A stretch of 64,000 nt of DNA from Blastocatellia bacterium (GCA_003488005.1 DNND01000053.1:43570-107569), one strand, 5' to 3'; shown: positions 50,974 to 60,798, numbered from the stretch's first letter. A program made the numbers and translations. The notes: a model not told the origin generated them from the letters alone.

Positions 50974-51252
50974 ATGAAAGCTACCTGGAACGATGTAGTA
51001 ATCGCGGAAAGCGACGACACGGTTGTTGTTGAAGGCAATCACTATTTTCCCAGCGATTCAGTCAACAACGAGTATCTGCAACCGAGCGGCAGTCATACGA
51101 TTTGTCCCTGGAAAGGCGAGGCGAGTTACTACGATGTCGTAGTTAACGGCGAGATAAACGGCGATGCCGCCTGGTACTACCCGGATCCAAAACCCGCCGC
51201 CGCCGAGATCAAGAATCGCATCGCCTTCTGGCACGGTGTCACCGTGTCGTAA
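50974..51252 (+). CDS. DUF427 protein
   Basis: A 92-residue complete DUF427 protein: MKATWNDVVIAESDDTVVVEGNHYFP opens it, SHTICPWKGEASYYDVVVNG contains the signature CPWKG, and AWYYPDPKPAAAEIKNRIAFW closes it. The family adopts a small beta-barrel and has no settled function. The right arm of a heptamer element ends 4 bp before the ATG, replacing any Shine-Dalgarno. The stop codon is followed at once by another repeat. Confidence 0.9.
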   Translation: MKATWNDVVIAESDDTVVVEGNHYFPSDSVNNEYLQPSGSHTICPWKGEASYYDVVVNGEINGDAAWYYPDPKPAAAEIKNRIAFWHGVTVS

Positions 51253-51257
51253 ATCGT

Positions 51258-51334
51258 AAAGCAAACTGCTAGTTTGCTTTCGCACGCCACGCGCATCCAT
51301 GTGGTCATGAAGCGGCCGCAAGCTAGCAGCTTGC
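51258..51334. repeat. REPIN-like doublet of GCAAACT palindromes
   Basis: A palindrome centred on GCAAACTGCTAGTTTGC at 51258-51280 and its inverse partner GCAAGCTAGCAGCTTGC at 51318-51334 flank a 37-nt spacer. Third member of the family, 6 bp after the DUF427 stop. Confidence 0.8.
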
Positions 51335-51384
51335 TCTACAAACCGGGGAACTTCGCCGCTCTGGCTCCCGTATAATCCAACGCC

Positions 51385-51999
51385 ATGTATTGTCCCACCT
51401 GCGGTTCAGAAGAACGCCAACTAAGCCAGTATTGCCGCGCTTGCGGCACAGATCTTCGTGTCGTGCGGGTCAGTTTGGAGCGACCGGACGCGATTACGGC
51501 TTCGGCAGTTTCCGCGCGCGAACAGATTAGCCTGGCAATGGCTGAGAAGATCAGGCAAATGGAGCCTGATGATCTGAAGCGAGTGGCCGAAGACGTGCTG
51601 CCGCAGATGGAAAAGTTTCTCGAGTCGCCGGAAGAGAAGCGTTTGCGCCGCGTGCGAGCCGGCGTGATTGTGGCGGCGAGCGGCGTTGGCGCGGCTTTAT
51701 TAATCCTTTTGATGAGTATGCAGGCGCATGATTTTTTCCAGTTTATTCCGCTGGGCTTGATTGTTTTTCTTATTGGCCTCGGAATGATTATCAACGGCCT
51801 GGCCTTCACGATTCCAAAAAAGGGAATGCTCGATCGCAGAGCGGAAGCGAAAGAGCAAAGGGAACTGGAGATGAAAGTTGGTTCGTACTCAAATCCGGAT
51901 GCTGCTTCCCTGGCCGCGCAAGGTCAAACCACGAAAGATCTGATGAGCGCCCATCCTTCAGTTACCGAGCACACCACGCATCAACTGAAAACCAAATAA
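51385..51999 (+). CDS. Zinc-ribbon membrane protein
   Basis: A 204-residue protein. The N-terminal zinc ribbon is MYCPTCGSEERQLSQYCRACG (residues 2-22, two CxxC pairs). A linker with amphipathic helices follows (REQISLAMAEKIRQMEPDDLKRVAEDVLPQ), then two membrane helices (VIVAASGVGAALLILLMSM; FIPLGLIVFLIGLGMIING), and a hydrophilic tail ending HQLKTK. Such proteins appear to be small regulators or scaffolds at the inner membrane; function unknown. It ends only 4 bp from the convergent nuclease gene. Confidence 0.82.
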   Translation: MYCPTCGSEERQLSQYCRACGTDLRVVRVSLERPDAITASAVSAREQISLAMAEKIRQMEPDDLKRVAEDVLPQMEKFLESPEEKRLRRVRAGVIVAASGVGAALLILLMSMQAHDFFQFIPLGLIVFLIGLGMIINGLAFTIPKKGMLDRRAEAKEQRELEMKVGSYSNPDAASLAAQGQTTKDLMSAHPSVTEHTTHQLKTK

Positions 52000-52003
52000 A
52001 ATC

Positions 52004-52915
52004 TCAACCGAAATCCACGGGACTCAAATATGCCACGCCAGTTTGAGAGGAATGCCTTCTAATTCGCTCGATAAGATCTGAACACTTCATGACATTCGAA
52101 AGAATCATGTACAAATGGCTGTGGTCGATTAACAAGAGTGGTGTCTTGGGGCCGGACGCTTCTTTCTTGGCAACTGTAGAGTACCCAGAGACTGAGATCA
52201 TAATTCCCATTGTGTTATCAGCCTTGTCGTTTACCTTCTTGAGAAAGGAGTCAATATCGGTGGCGCCGGCTTGCTCTGCGGTGAACTTTAGTTCAACAAG
52301 ATAGGTGGTTCCGCCATGCGTGAGCGATCCATCAATCTGCCGGCCTTCGTGTGTGTAAGGTCTGCGGTTGACTATTTCCGAGTAATCCAGCAAGTCATAG
52401 AACCAAGTTTGGAAGTCGTAGCCTGCCTGTTGACTGCCAAGTCTCTTGGCAAGGTCGTTCAAACTAGAACTCAACTTCTCAAGATCGGTTTTGGCTCGCT
52501 TTATTTCTGCCTGGCGTTCTTGGAATCGTTTTTGCGTCTTTTCGCGATCCTCCAGACTTGCAAGTTCCTCCTCCTGTTTACGAATGTATGTTTGTAGTCT
52601 GGAGACAGCAGTCGAAGCCTCCTGAATCTTCTCTTTCGAGTCCTCCCAATGTTCGAGATCAGGAAAACTCTCTTGTTCGCTTAGGTGTACACCCATTTTG
52701 AGAAGAGCTTTCCGACCTCTTTCTCCTTTTTGAAGTTCTCCGAAGGTTCGATCAAGAAACTCTCGCTTACTTTCATCCTCGTTCCAAGTAGCAAGAAAAT
52801 TCTGTGAGATCCCACATTCGCGCAAAAATATCCTCAGTCTTTTCTTTCGCCAGAAAGATTTCAGGCAGGCTTCATAGGTCAGCGTAATACGGTGAGGCGT
52901 TAGCTTTTCGATCAT
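52004..52915 (-). CDS. Mrr-like restriction endonuclease-fold protein with coiled coil
   Basis: A 303-residue protein. Residues 1-80 are helical and basic, about 90-165 form a long coiled coil (IQEASTAVSRLQTYIRKQEEELASL; ERQAEIKRAKTDLEKLSSSL), and the C-terminal domain has the Mrr-type PD-(D/E)XK core: GYDFQTWFYDLLDYSEI, GRQIDGSL (catalytic Asp) and YLVELKF (ExK). Mrr-like nucleases cut modified or foreign DNA and are common defence effectors. No methylase or ATPase is adjacent; the upstream gene on the same strand, 9 bp away, is a radical SAM enzyme. A single-protein defence or repair role is a hypothesis. Confidence 0.72.
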   Translation of the reverse strand: MIEKLTPHRITLTYEACLKSFWRKKRLRIFLRECGISQNFLATWNEDESKREFLDRTFGELQKGERGRKALLKMGVHLSEQESFPDLEHWEDSKEKIQEASTAVSRLQTYIRKQEEELASLEDREKTQKRFQERQAEIKRAKTDLEKLSSSLNDLAKRLGSQQAGYDFQTWFYDLLDYSEIVNRRPYTHEGRQIDGSLTHGGTTYLVELKFTAEQAGATDIDSFLKKVNDKADNTMGIMISVSGYSTVAKKEASGPKTPLLLIDHSHLYMILSNVMKCSDLIERIRRHSSQTGVAYLSPVDFG

Positions 52916-52924
52916 TGAATTAAA

Positions 52925-53935
52925 CTAACCTCCAAAATCCCGAATGTCCTTGAAGGGTGTCTCGGCATTTTCAAAGTCCGGGCGGTAGTAAAAAGCTGAA
53001 CCGTCGAACTCCTGCAGCCAGCCTTCCTCCATTCCGAATTCATCAAGCAGATTCGTTGCTCGTAGCCATTCCGTTTCCGAAACGCGGCGAGATAGCAAGA
53101 CGTAACGATTATTCGTCGCCGCTTGATGCGTCGGGTAGTACTGGGCCATCAATGAAATCGCCACGCGCGGATTGAGCTCGTCTTTGATCCACTCCAGCGA
53201 CTCGCGTATGCCCCCAATTTCGTTTGGCAACACCAGCAGGCGAATAATCAGACCGCGTTGCAGCAATCCGTCTTCATCGAACACCAGGTCCGGGCCAGTC
53301 TGCCGATACATTTCCGCGATTGCGCGACGGGCGTGATCCTTGTAGCCACTAACTTTGGAATATAGAAAGCCGGCTTCGTTCTCCGCATACTTCAAGTCGG
53401 GAAGATAAACATTAACGATGCCATCGAGCAGCCGCAACACTTCAACCGAGTCGTACGCGTTTGTGTTGTAAACGATAGGAAGGTGCAAACCATTTTCGGC
53501 GGCGATGAGAATGCTGCGCGCCATTTGCGGGGCGAAGTGAGTTGGCGAAACGAAGTTGATGTTGTGACAGCCTTTGGCTTGAAGCTCGAGCATAATCTCT
53601 GCCAGCCGCTCGTGCGTGATTTCGTTCTTCAGTTGTTCTTTGTGAGTTTGCGAGATTTGATAGTTCTGGCAGTACGCGCAGCGCAGATTGCAGTTGCCGA
53701 AAAAGATGTTGCCGGCGCCGCGCGTGCCGACCAGCGCCGGTTCTTCGCCGAAGTGAGCAGTGTAAGAAGAGACAATCGGCAGCCGGCCGGAATAGCAGGC
53801 AGCGATTTCATTATTCAAACGATTGTTGAGGCAATCTTTTGGACAAACTGTGCAGCGCTCAAGCAACGCTTCGAGCGCCGCAACGCGCGTTGCCAGCTCG
53901 CCGGTTCGAAGCAAATTGAGATACGAGGGTTTCAT
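52925..53935 (-). CDS. PflX-like radical SAM protein
   Basis: A 336-residue radical SAM protein of the PflA-related COG1313 group. An N-terminal cluster region (CTVCPKDCLNNRLNNEIAACYSG) precedes the SAM-binding motif CNLRCAYC (CxxxCxxC). LVLPNEIGGIRESL and ISLMAQYYPTHQ are family features. It may activate a glycyl radical enzyme, but no such partner gene is in the window and the substrate is unknown. The ATG at 53935 is preferred because a longer start at 54016 would overlap the upstream DUF2721 gene. Confidence 0.87.
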   Translation of the reverse strand: MKPSYLNLLRTGELATRVAALEALLERCTVCPKDCLNNRLNNEIAACYSGRLPIVSSYTAHFGEEPALVGTRGAGNIFFGNCNLRCAYCQNYQISQTHKEQLKNEITHERLAEIMLELQAKGCHNINFVSPTHFAPQMARSILIAAENGLHLPIVYNTNAYDSVEVLRLLDGIVNVYLPDLKYAENEAGFLYSKVSGYKDHARRAIAEMYRQTGPDLVFDEDGLLQRGLIIRLLVLPNEIGGIRESLEWIKDELNPRVAISLMAQYYPTHQAATNNRYVLLSRRVSETEWLRATNLLDEFGMEEGWLQEFDGSAFYYRPDFENAETPFKDIRDFGG

Positions 53936-53969
53936 AGATTGAGTGGCATAGACTGAAGACCGTGCCACG

Positions 53970-54515
53970 TCATTTCCGCGCGCGAAAATGCACAAAGTGT
54001 GGCTTGTATTGCTCAACCACTTCAGCCGGCGCGGCGCTTGTCGTCTGCCGCCAAATAAAATCCATCTCCGCGTGAATCGTGCTTAGCGCCAACCGCGCTT
54101 CGAAAATCAAAAGCATACTGCCGTAGAAAAGGAAGCACGCGCCGAGCAGGCCAACGACGACCGGCACCATATTGTAACCGGGCCGATTGGGAACGAAGGC
54201 TACAACGCCAATCGCGACGCTGGTCGCCACGAACATTCCCGTTGCTAAATAAAAAGTAACCATCGCGCGTTGCAGGATGCGGGCGCGGCTGGTGAGCTTG
54301 TCGAGTTGCGCGAAAATAATTGCCTGGCGGTCTTTTGTCTCAACGGCGTCCTTGCCGAAAAGTTCGTCCAGCTTATCTGAAAGCGCGCGCACCCGATCGA
54401 CTACCCGGCCCAGCCGCGACGAGGTGGAAAGAATCATGCTGCCGCACGCGGAGATCAACACCGCCGGCGTGATCATTGCCGTCAGAACGGCGACCGCTGA
54501 AGTTACCGGATCCAT
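53970..54515 (-). CDS. DUF2721 membrane protein
   Basis: A 181-residue DUF2721 protein. The N-terminal helix (VTSAVAVLTAMITPAVLISACGSMIL) is followed by STSSRLGRVVDRVRALSD, a family signature, a charged cytoplasmic helix and two further helices (MVTFYLATGMFVATSVAIGVV; MVPVVVGLLGACFLFYGSML). The function is unknown. It is followed by the PflX-like gene after 34 bp and may be co-transcribed with it. Confidence 0.87.
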   Translation of the reverse strand: MDPVTSAVAVLTAMITPAVLISACGSMILSTSSRLGRVVDRVRALSDKLDELFGKDAVETKDRQAIIFAQLDKLTSRARILQRAMVTFYLATGMFVATSVAIGVVAFVPNRPGYNMVPVVVGLLGACFLFYGSMLLIFEARLALSTIHAEMDFIWRQTTSAAPAEVVEQYKPHFVHFRARK

Positions 54516-54601
54516 GAGTCGGAATACTCTTTATAAAGTGTGACGGTGGGAAGAGCAAACGAAGTAAAGCAATCGATCGTGGTTTCGAATCAGAGGAATC
54601 C

Positions 54602-54633
54602 AAAAAAAAAGGGGCGGTACCAGGCCCGCCCCC
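54602..54633 (-). terminator. Rho-independent terminator of the large surface protein gene
   Basis: On the minus strand GGGGCGG and CCGCCCC (54626-54632 and 54611-54617) form a 7-bp stem with an 8-nt loop, followed by nine T (54610-54602). An accessory stem, GGCGGGA/TCCCGCC at 54651-54668, lies between it and the stop codon. Confidence 0.85.
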
Positions 54634-54674
54634 GTTATGCCGGTAAGTCAGGCGGGACGAATCCCGCCCTTTTG

Positions 54675-57600
54675 TTACCTGACAACAGTTGGTGTTGCGA
54701 CCGTCCAAACCTGGACCGGTCCCAGATTGACGTTAATCACTTTCACCGTATAGATACCTCCCTGCGTCACTGGTGTCGTGAGTACCGCAACCCCGTTCAC
54801 TGCGTCTACGATTTGCAGTGTCAGGCCGGTTGGACTCACGAGCGCCAACTTAACCGGAAGGTTCCCATTTGTTTCTGCCACGATCGACAGCGCGCGCGCA
54901 TCGGTTCCCAGCGTGACATTACTCTTCGACTCCTGACCGGCATTGACTGATGAGTCGTTGCTGGTGCTTGGTCCGGGTCCGCTGGTGGGCGTGCCGGTAA
55001 ACGAACCCGGCGTGGTTGTACCGCCGGCGGGACTTCCGGAAGTCGTAACAACTTGCGGCGCCACCGTAACCGTGAGACAGAAGCCATCGACGAACACGCT
55101 ATCGGCCAAGTTGCGCAACTCAAAGCGGTGCGTTCCCGCGCTGAGTCCTTCGTAACGCGCTTCATAAGGCGCGCCACCGCTCATGAATTCGGGCGACTTA
55201 TCTGAACCCGCGTTGCCCTTGTAATTGATCGTGCCGCGCGAGACGCCGTCGATGAACACCTGCGCTGTTCCGCCTTTGGTGCTCTTGGCGTAGCGGTAGC
55301 TGAACACGCCGGTGCCGTTAGCGGGAACGCTGAAATCCACGCTGGCAGTGTGGCTCGATGACTTACCACTGTGCCAACGATAATGTCCGGCGCTGGCATT
55401 ACCAATCGCGCCGTTGTGCCAGCCGTCGGAATAGGCGATGCGCGCATCGTCGTCTTCCATGCAGTCGGTTGTCGGCCGGTTGTTAACGGTGATCTGCACT
55501 TGCGCGGCGTTAGTGCTGGTGCCGCCGTGCGTATCCGCTACCGTAAGTTTCGCGGTGTAGATTCCGCCAGCGTTGTAAGTGTGGGCAATCTTCGCACCCG
55601 ACTGGGTGACTACGGCGCCGTCGCCGAAATCAAAGGTGTACGACGCGACTGAATCCCCGGTGTCAGGATCGCTCGATGCCGAACCATCAAAGTTCACCGG
55701 CAGCGGCGCGTAACCACTGGTTGGCGTTGCGCTCAAGGCCGCGGTTGGTATCCGGTTGGTGACATTGATTTCAATCGTAGCCGTGTTGCTGGTGAACCCG
55801 ACCTGGTCCTTCACCGTCAGGCTGGCGGTGTATTTGCCCAGTTGGTTGTAAGTGTGCGCAACGGCCGGCGTCGATTGCGTGACTGGCGCCGAACCATCGC
55901 CGAAATCAAAGGTGTAGCTAAGCGTGTCGCCGGCATCAGGATCGCTCGAGCCCGAGCCGTCGAAGTTTACGACGAGCGGTGGCGCACCCGATGTCGGATT
56001 CGCAGTGAGCACAGCCACTGGTGCGCTGTTGATTGCGTACTGCGTTCCGCCACGCGCTACGTCAGATTTGGCGCGATCGTTTCTGTCGGCCGGGTTGTCG
56101 TCACCGGTTGTAAACGCACCGCCGCGAAGTCCCGCCAGGATAGATCCTGGGCCAATCGGTGTATGGCCTGCCGCCAGGGTTGCGTTCAGCTTGCTGAGTG
56201 ACACCTTGACGGTGATCGTGCCCGCAGCCGAATCAAACGATCCGCTGTCAGCCGCACCACGATCAGTGTAGGCAATGAGTCCGCGATGTTGATGTTCGCG
56301 AATTGCCGTGCCGAACGTATAGGTCTTAGTGCCGAGCGCATCGGTCGTCGCGCGAACAAAGAACTGATCGCCACGATCGGAAAGTCCGAAGCTGTAATCA
56401 CCGGTTGGGCTCATACGCGAATCGGGTGCATTGGCGGTAAAGTTCATGCGCCAATTTGAGAGCGGTGGAACCACTGAAAGATCTGAAACTTTCATGGTGG
56501 CCACCAGCACAGGATTAGCCGCCGTGCCTTCGGTTGAATACTTCACTGACAAAATATCCAGCGGGTCATTCAACGGCAGTACTGTCAGCAATCCTGTCTT
56601 CGAATCCTGCGCGTAATCCGTCACCTGCGGCGCACCAACAGGCCGCGGAGTTGGCGGCGGTAAGGCGCTACCGGGAATTGGCGCCGGCACATCGCTGCCT
56701 TTTACACCGGGACCACTGATTTGCCGGGCCACGTAAACGTTGCCGTCGAAATCGTTGTGATCGTCGGTGTAGGCGACAACCGCCGCACCCGTAGGATCAA
56801 ATCCAATCTGGAAGTAATCAAGCAGATTGCGGTTGGGCGCAGCGCCTGGCGTTATTGGCAAGCCCGACTCGGAAATGTTGCTGCCATGGATAAAGTGATC
56901 GCTGAGTTCAACCTGGCGGAAGATTGGATTCGTATCGGTCGCATTCAAACTTTGCGCGAAGAAAACTTTCCAGTCTGCATTGTCATTGTTTGAACTGGCG
57001 GTGGTGCCGTACCAGACAACTCCGATCGAACCAGGCGTCGGGCCTGTTTCCATCCAGGGAACAATGCTGGTGGCAGTTTCTGGTCCATCGCTGACGCGAG
57101 CCGCTGGACTCCAGGTGTTGCCCTTGTCTTTGGACCAGCGAATGAAGACGCTGCGGCCATTCGAGTAGCACACATATACCGTCCCATCTTTTGCGGCTTT
57201 CACGGTAAAGAACAGGTGAGCGTTGCCGGTCCCTACAACGTTGTGAATGGTGTAGGTTAATGGTTCTGCTCCGGCTGATGCTGGAATACCTACCGCAATC
57301 ACGCCGTTGCCACCGGCAATGTAAACGGTGCCGTCGTTTTGATCGACACTTACACCACCGACCTGTCCAATTGTTCCGACCTCACGCGCCGGCCCATAAG
57401 TGAGCCCACCGTCGTTTGAACGCTGGACTAATGCGATTGCCGGCTCGAGTGTGCGATAGATTAGGTAGACAGAATCTTTTCCAAGAAACTCCATCCATTG
57501 TCTATCGTCCGCCGGTATACCTCCGGTCACATTGCCGGCCGGGTTCTTAGTAAACGTTTGACCTCTATCTGTCGAACTGGCAGTTGAAATATTAGCTGCA

Positions 57601-60575
57601 GTCAAACTGCTGAACGCCAAGTAAGGTGGTTTGCCCGGACTCGATTCATCAAAGCCAACGGCGAGATCGACGTCTCCGCCGCCATCCGCACCGACTTCGA
57701 TTGACTCATCGGGCGAGAACTGATCCGGCTGCCCACGACTTATCGGGTTGCGCATAAACGGATCGTAAGTTGGACTGCTGGGATTAAGATCGAAGTACCA
57801 CAGATCGACGCCAGCAGGTACGCCGCGTATGCCCGCAACGTAGGTGTTGCCAAGTTTGTCCACGCGCAGACTAGGTTCGCCGTCCCGACCTGTGGTTGGA
57901 GTGCGCGTAGTCACGTTCGGACTGAAGGTGATACCGCCCTTCTGGTACACCGGAACCGGTGTCGGTATCGGCGTAGGAGTTGGCGTTGGCGATGCGGTCG
58001 GACTCGGACTCGGTGTCGGCGTTGGAGTTGGCGTAGGCGATGATGCGCCTGGGACGAGCGTGCCGTCCGCAGTGAACGTGCCGGAATAGGTGAACGGCGC
58101 GGTCTGAGGCACGCCCTGTGTGTTTGGCGTCTGACAGACCTGGACCTGATACTCGCCGGAGGGAACGCCCCCTTCCGGTTGATAGTTCAAGGCTTCACAA
58201 CAGGTTCCTGTGTCCTCAGTCTTAATAAACTGCGGATTCGGATCGGAACCAAACAAAAGCGTGACGCTGAGATCGTTAGCCGGAACAGTAGCAGCCACTT
58301 GAACCACAATGCGGGTGCTGCCTGCGCCAACAACGAAATGATGACGTGCAGACGCACACTCATAGACATGTGGATCATATGTGCCCTGGAAAGCCACGAC
58401 GCCTTGAGCCGGCGTTCCTGTAGGTGTCGGAGTGGGCGTAGCGACCGGCGTGGGAGTTGGCGTTGGTGTTGCTGTTGGCGACGGTGCACCGCATGAGTCC
58501 GCAGCCGCAAACATTCGTGGTCCAGTCAACTGTCGAGCGATAGCGCCCTTGGCTGATCTGCTGTTTGGACCACCCTGAACACAACCTCCGATGCAGCCAT
58601 CGTCATAACCCACTAATACGCGCCCCTGCTTGTCGATGGTGGCGTCGAAGAAGTCGAGCAAATTACGGCACGGATCGGCGCCGCAAATACCGCCGCGCTG
58701 GATTGGATCGCCGGGCGTGGCATTGACCGTGGTCCAGGTTAGACCTCCGTCGTAGGTGGTAGCGATAAATAAGTACCAAACGCCTGGGAACGCATCCGCG
58801 TCATAGTTAGCGCCCGCAGTGGTAGTGCCAAAGAACGCGAATGCTGCGCGGTCCGGATCACCAGCCACTACCGCCGGGAATATGCTGTTCTGAATTCCCT
58901 GCGAAGCGCCGGCGTCGTAGTCGTTAATCCACGTCAGACCTTTGTCTTTCGAAACTGCGATACGCGCGTGGCCGCTGTTGTCCTGATATCCAAAATAGAG
59001 CGTGCCGTCGGTCGCAATTCCCAAAGATGGATCACTCGGGCTGGAATTGCCGTTGCCGGTAGAACTTGGCACCCGGCGTATCTGCCACGTCGAGCCGTTG
59101 TCCTCGGAAAGAACAACTGCCTGCTTGCTGTTGTTGTGATAGGGCAAATCACCGCCGCAGCCTCGGTTTGGAATGTAGACTGTACCGTCGGCTGCCACCT
59201 TGACGTGGCCATGAAGTCCGGAGCAATCGCCTACCGTATAAATCGGCACTGCTGGTCCAAAGGTAGTACCGCCGTCTGTGCTCAAGGCGCAGTTGGCATC
59301 GGCGACGTCCTGCGCGCAATACCACACACCGTTCTTGTATTCCGGAAAATCGGGATTTCCAGTAAGCGGCGGCGCCAATGGGCCACTACTGACTGTTTGA
59401 TGGTCCACACCGGAGTTGATTCCTGAGCCCTGACTGGGCTGGAAGCTAACACCATCGTTGTCGGTGTATTCCATCGTGCTTTGCTTCGTGCCACCTAACA
59501 GTTGCGAGACAAAGGTGCGACCGGTTTCTTTATCCGTGAACAGAATCGGATCGCCTAAGGGCCGGAAGAGCGACGCCGTGGTAAGCGGCGCATCCTCCCA
59601 GGTCGCAAGCGGCGCAGACGGGTTCGTGTCGTCGAACGTAACGCGCATTGCTGATGGAACGTTTATTCCACCATAGCTCATCACAGTTCCGCCGTTGGGA
59701 GTGCCGTTGAAAGTTTTCTCGGTTTTCCAGTTCACCCCGATTGACGGCTCGCCCCAGCTATCTGCTTTGCCGGCAGGAGACATGTGGATGGAGAAAGTCG
59801 TAGTTGCACAATTGTCCGGCGTCGGCGTTGGCGACGGGCTTGTTGTCGGTGTTGGCGTCGGAGTCGGCGTCGCGTTGTTAATAATTGTGAAGTTGGAAGG
59901 CGAACCGGTGGAGTCGTAGTGAACCAGCAGCACGAGTCCCGTGTCGGAATGAACAGGTACGACCTGGATCAGAAGTTCATTTTGGACGGCGCCAGTTAGC
60001 GGAATAGTACCGGTGAATAATCCTGGCGTCGGGCCAACGCTGGCCAGCGTCATGGTTGCTCTGCCGATTAGATGTTGCAGCTGTACCCGGTTCGCTACGT
60101 AGTCTGGATCGGCAAATACACTAACCTCTAAATCTTCGCCCAATAACGTCGTTTCGGCATTAGGAGTGCTGATGTACAAGTTTAGTTGCAGGCTGCCGTT
60201 AATGTTTCCGGAGTATGAATTGCGCCAATAAGCCGCCAGCGTGTTGCCCACATAGTCGGCATTTGCGCGCTGAGACGTCTTTTGGATGATGTCGTTGGCG
60301 CCAGTCGGCGCACTACTGCTCCAGGTTGCGGTGCCGCGATTAGTTGCATCAGCAAAAGTGATTGCTTTATTCGCTTCGTCCTCTGCAGTTCCATGGAAGT
60401 ACTGGATTCCTGCCCCGGCCGTCGGCGTTAAATTTATACCAGGAGTCAGCTTTGCGTTTGCCAGCGGCCCGAATACGAGCGCCCCTCCGCTCGCGAATAA
60501 ACAAACCCCCGCGATTAGAATCATCCGGTATCGAATAATTCTTGAGACCGCATTCAGGTGTGCCAGCTTAAACAT
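54675..60575 (-). CDS. Very large exported surface protein with BNR propellers and PKD domains
   Basis: A 1966-residue exported protein. After an N-terminal membrane segment/signal (ILIAGVCLFASGGALVF) there is a beta domain, then a Thr-Pro linker (TPTPTPTTSPSPTPTP). The first BNR-type propeller contains ALSTDGGTTF, LSEDNGSTWQIRR and TTYDGGLTWTTVN. Two more Thr-Pro linkers flank a domain (VAFQGTYDPHVYECAS) before a second propeller (STDRGQTFTKNP; RSNDGGLTYGPA; WSKDKGNTWSPA). Two PKD domains follow, both with YTFDFGDG, and a C-terminal region like a carbohydrate-binding domain and a 'prepeptidase' domain. It probably sits on the cell surface and binds polysaccharide or another cell. AGGAGA lies upstream of the ATG; a terminator follows. 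Confidence 0.88.
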   Translation of the reverse strand: MFKLAHLNAVSRIIRYRMILIAGVCLFASGGALVFGPLANAKLTPGINLTPTAGAGIQYFHGTAEDEANKAITFADATNRGTATWSSSAPTGANDIIQKTSQRANADYVGNTLAAYWRNSYSGNINGSLQLNLYISTPNAETTLLGEDLEVSVFADPDYVANRVQLQHLIGRATMTLASVGPTPGLFTGTIPLTGAVQNELLIQVVPVHSDTGLVLLVHYDSTGSPSNFTIINNATPTPTPTPTTSPSPTPTPDNCATTTFSIHMSPAGKADSWGEPSIGVNWKTEKTFNGTPNGGTVMSYGGINVPSAMRVTFDDTNPSAPLATWEDAPLTTASLFRPLGDPILFTDKETGRTFVSQLLGGTKQSTMEYTDNDGVSFQPSQGSGINSGVDHQTVSSGPLAPPLTGNPDFPEYKNGVWYCAQDVADANCALSTDGGTTFGPAVPIYTVGDCSGLHGHVKVAADGTVYIPNRGCGGDLPYHNNSKQAVVLSEDNGSTWQIRRVPSSTGNGNSSPSDPSLGIATDGTLYFGYQDNSGHARIAVSKDKGLTWINDYDAGASQGIQNSIFPAVVAGDPDRAAFAFFGTTTAGANYDADAFPGVWYLFIATTYDGGLTWTTVNATPGDPIQRGGICGADPCRNLLDFFDATIDKQGRVLVGYDDGCIGGCVQGGPNSRSAKGAIARQLTGPRMFAAADSCGAPSPTATPTPTPTPVATPTPTPTGTPAQGVVAFQGTYDPHVYECASARHHFVVGAGSTRIVVQVAATVPANDLSVTLLFGSDPNPQFIKTEDTGTCCEALNYQPEGGVPSGEYQVQVCQTPNTQGVPQTAPFTYSGTFTADGTLVPGASSPTPTPTPTPSPSPTASPTPTPTPIPTPVPVYQKGGITFSPNVTTRTPTTGRDGEPSLRVDKLGNTYVAGIRGVPAGVDLWYFDLNPSSPTYDPFMRNPISRGQPDQFSPDESIEVGADGGGDVDLAVGFDESSPGKPPYLAFSSLTAANISTASSTDRGQTFTKNPAGNVTGGIPADDRQWMEFLGKDSVYLIYRTLEPAIALVQRSNDGGLTYGPAREVGTIGQVGGVSVDQNDGTVYIAGGNGVIAVGIPASAGAEPLTYTIHNVVGTGNAHLFFTVKAAKDGTVYVCYSNGRSVFIRWSKDKGNTWSPAARVSDGPETATSIVPWMETGPTPGSIGVVWYGTTASSNNDNADWKVFFAQSLNATDTNPIFRQVELSDHFIHGSNISESGLPITPGAAPNRNLLDYFQIGFDPTGAAVVAYTDDHNDFDGNVYVARQISGPGVKGSDVPAPIPGSALPPPTPRPVGAPQVTDYAQDSKTGLLTVLPLNDPLDILSVKYSTEGTAANPVLVATMKVSDLSVVPPLSNWRMNFTANAPDSRMSPTGDYSFGLSDRGDQFFVRATTDALGTKTYTFGTAIREHQHRGLIAYTDRGAADSGSFDSAAGTITVKVSLSKLNATLAAGHTPIGPGSILAGLRGGAFTTGDDNPADRNDRAKSDVARGGTQYAINSAPVAVLTANPTSGAPPLVVNFDGSGSSDPDAGDTLSYTFDFGDGSAPVTQSTPAVAHTYNQLGKYTASLTVKDQVGFTSNTATIEINVTNRIPTAALSATPTSGYAPLPVNFDGSASSDPDTGDSVASYTFDFGDGAVVTQSGAKIAHTYNAGGIYTAKLTVADTHGGTSTNAAQVQITVNNRPTTDCMEDDDARIAYSDGWHNGAIGNASAGHYRWHSGKSSSHTASVDFSVPANGTGVFSYRYAKSTKGGTAQVFIDGVSRGTINYKGNAGSDKSPEFMSGGAPYEARYEGLSAGTHRFELRNLADSVFVDGFCLTVTVAPQVVTTSGSPAGGTTTPGSFTGTPTSGPGPSTSNDSSVNAGQESKSNVTLGTDARALSIVAETNGNLPVKLALVSPTGLTLQIVDAVNGVAVLTTPVTQGGIYTVKVINVNLGPVQVWTVATPTVVR

Positions 60576-60769
60576 TTTCGCATCTCCTCTTTTAGTGGAC
60601 TGTTCAGCAAAAGCAATGTTCGCTAATGAATTGTTTTTGCACTTTTTGATCGTTTGCCACAGGTAGCAGATTAATAAGCCGGCTTGAGAAATTCTTGAGG
60701 GATTCTTGAGGCTTGATTGGAAACGGCCAGAGAAAAGCTAATTCGCATAGTTACAATCAAACTACAACA

Positions 60770-60798
60770 AAAAGGCCACGCGATATGCGTGGCCTTTT
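60770..60798. terminator. Bidirectional intrinsic terminator
   Basis: AAAAGGCCACGC (60770-60781) and GCGTGGCCTTTT (60787-60798) form a perfect 12-bp hairpin with a 5-nt loop and T-runs on both strands. It lies downstream of the 60926-62065 gene and upstream of the surface protein gene, both on the minus strand. The rest of this 350-bp gap (60576-60925) holds the decamer element at 60816 and nothing else recognisable. Confidence 0.9.
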
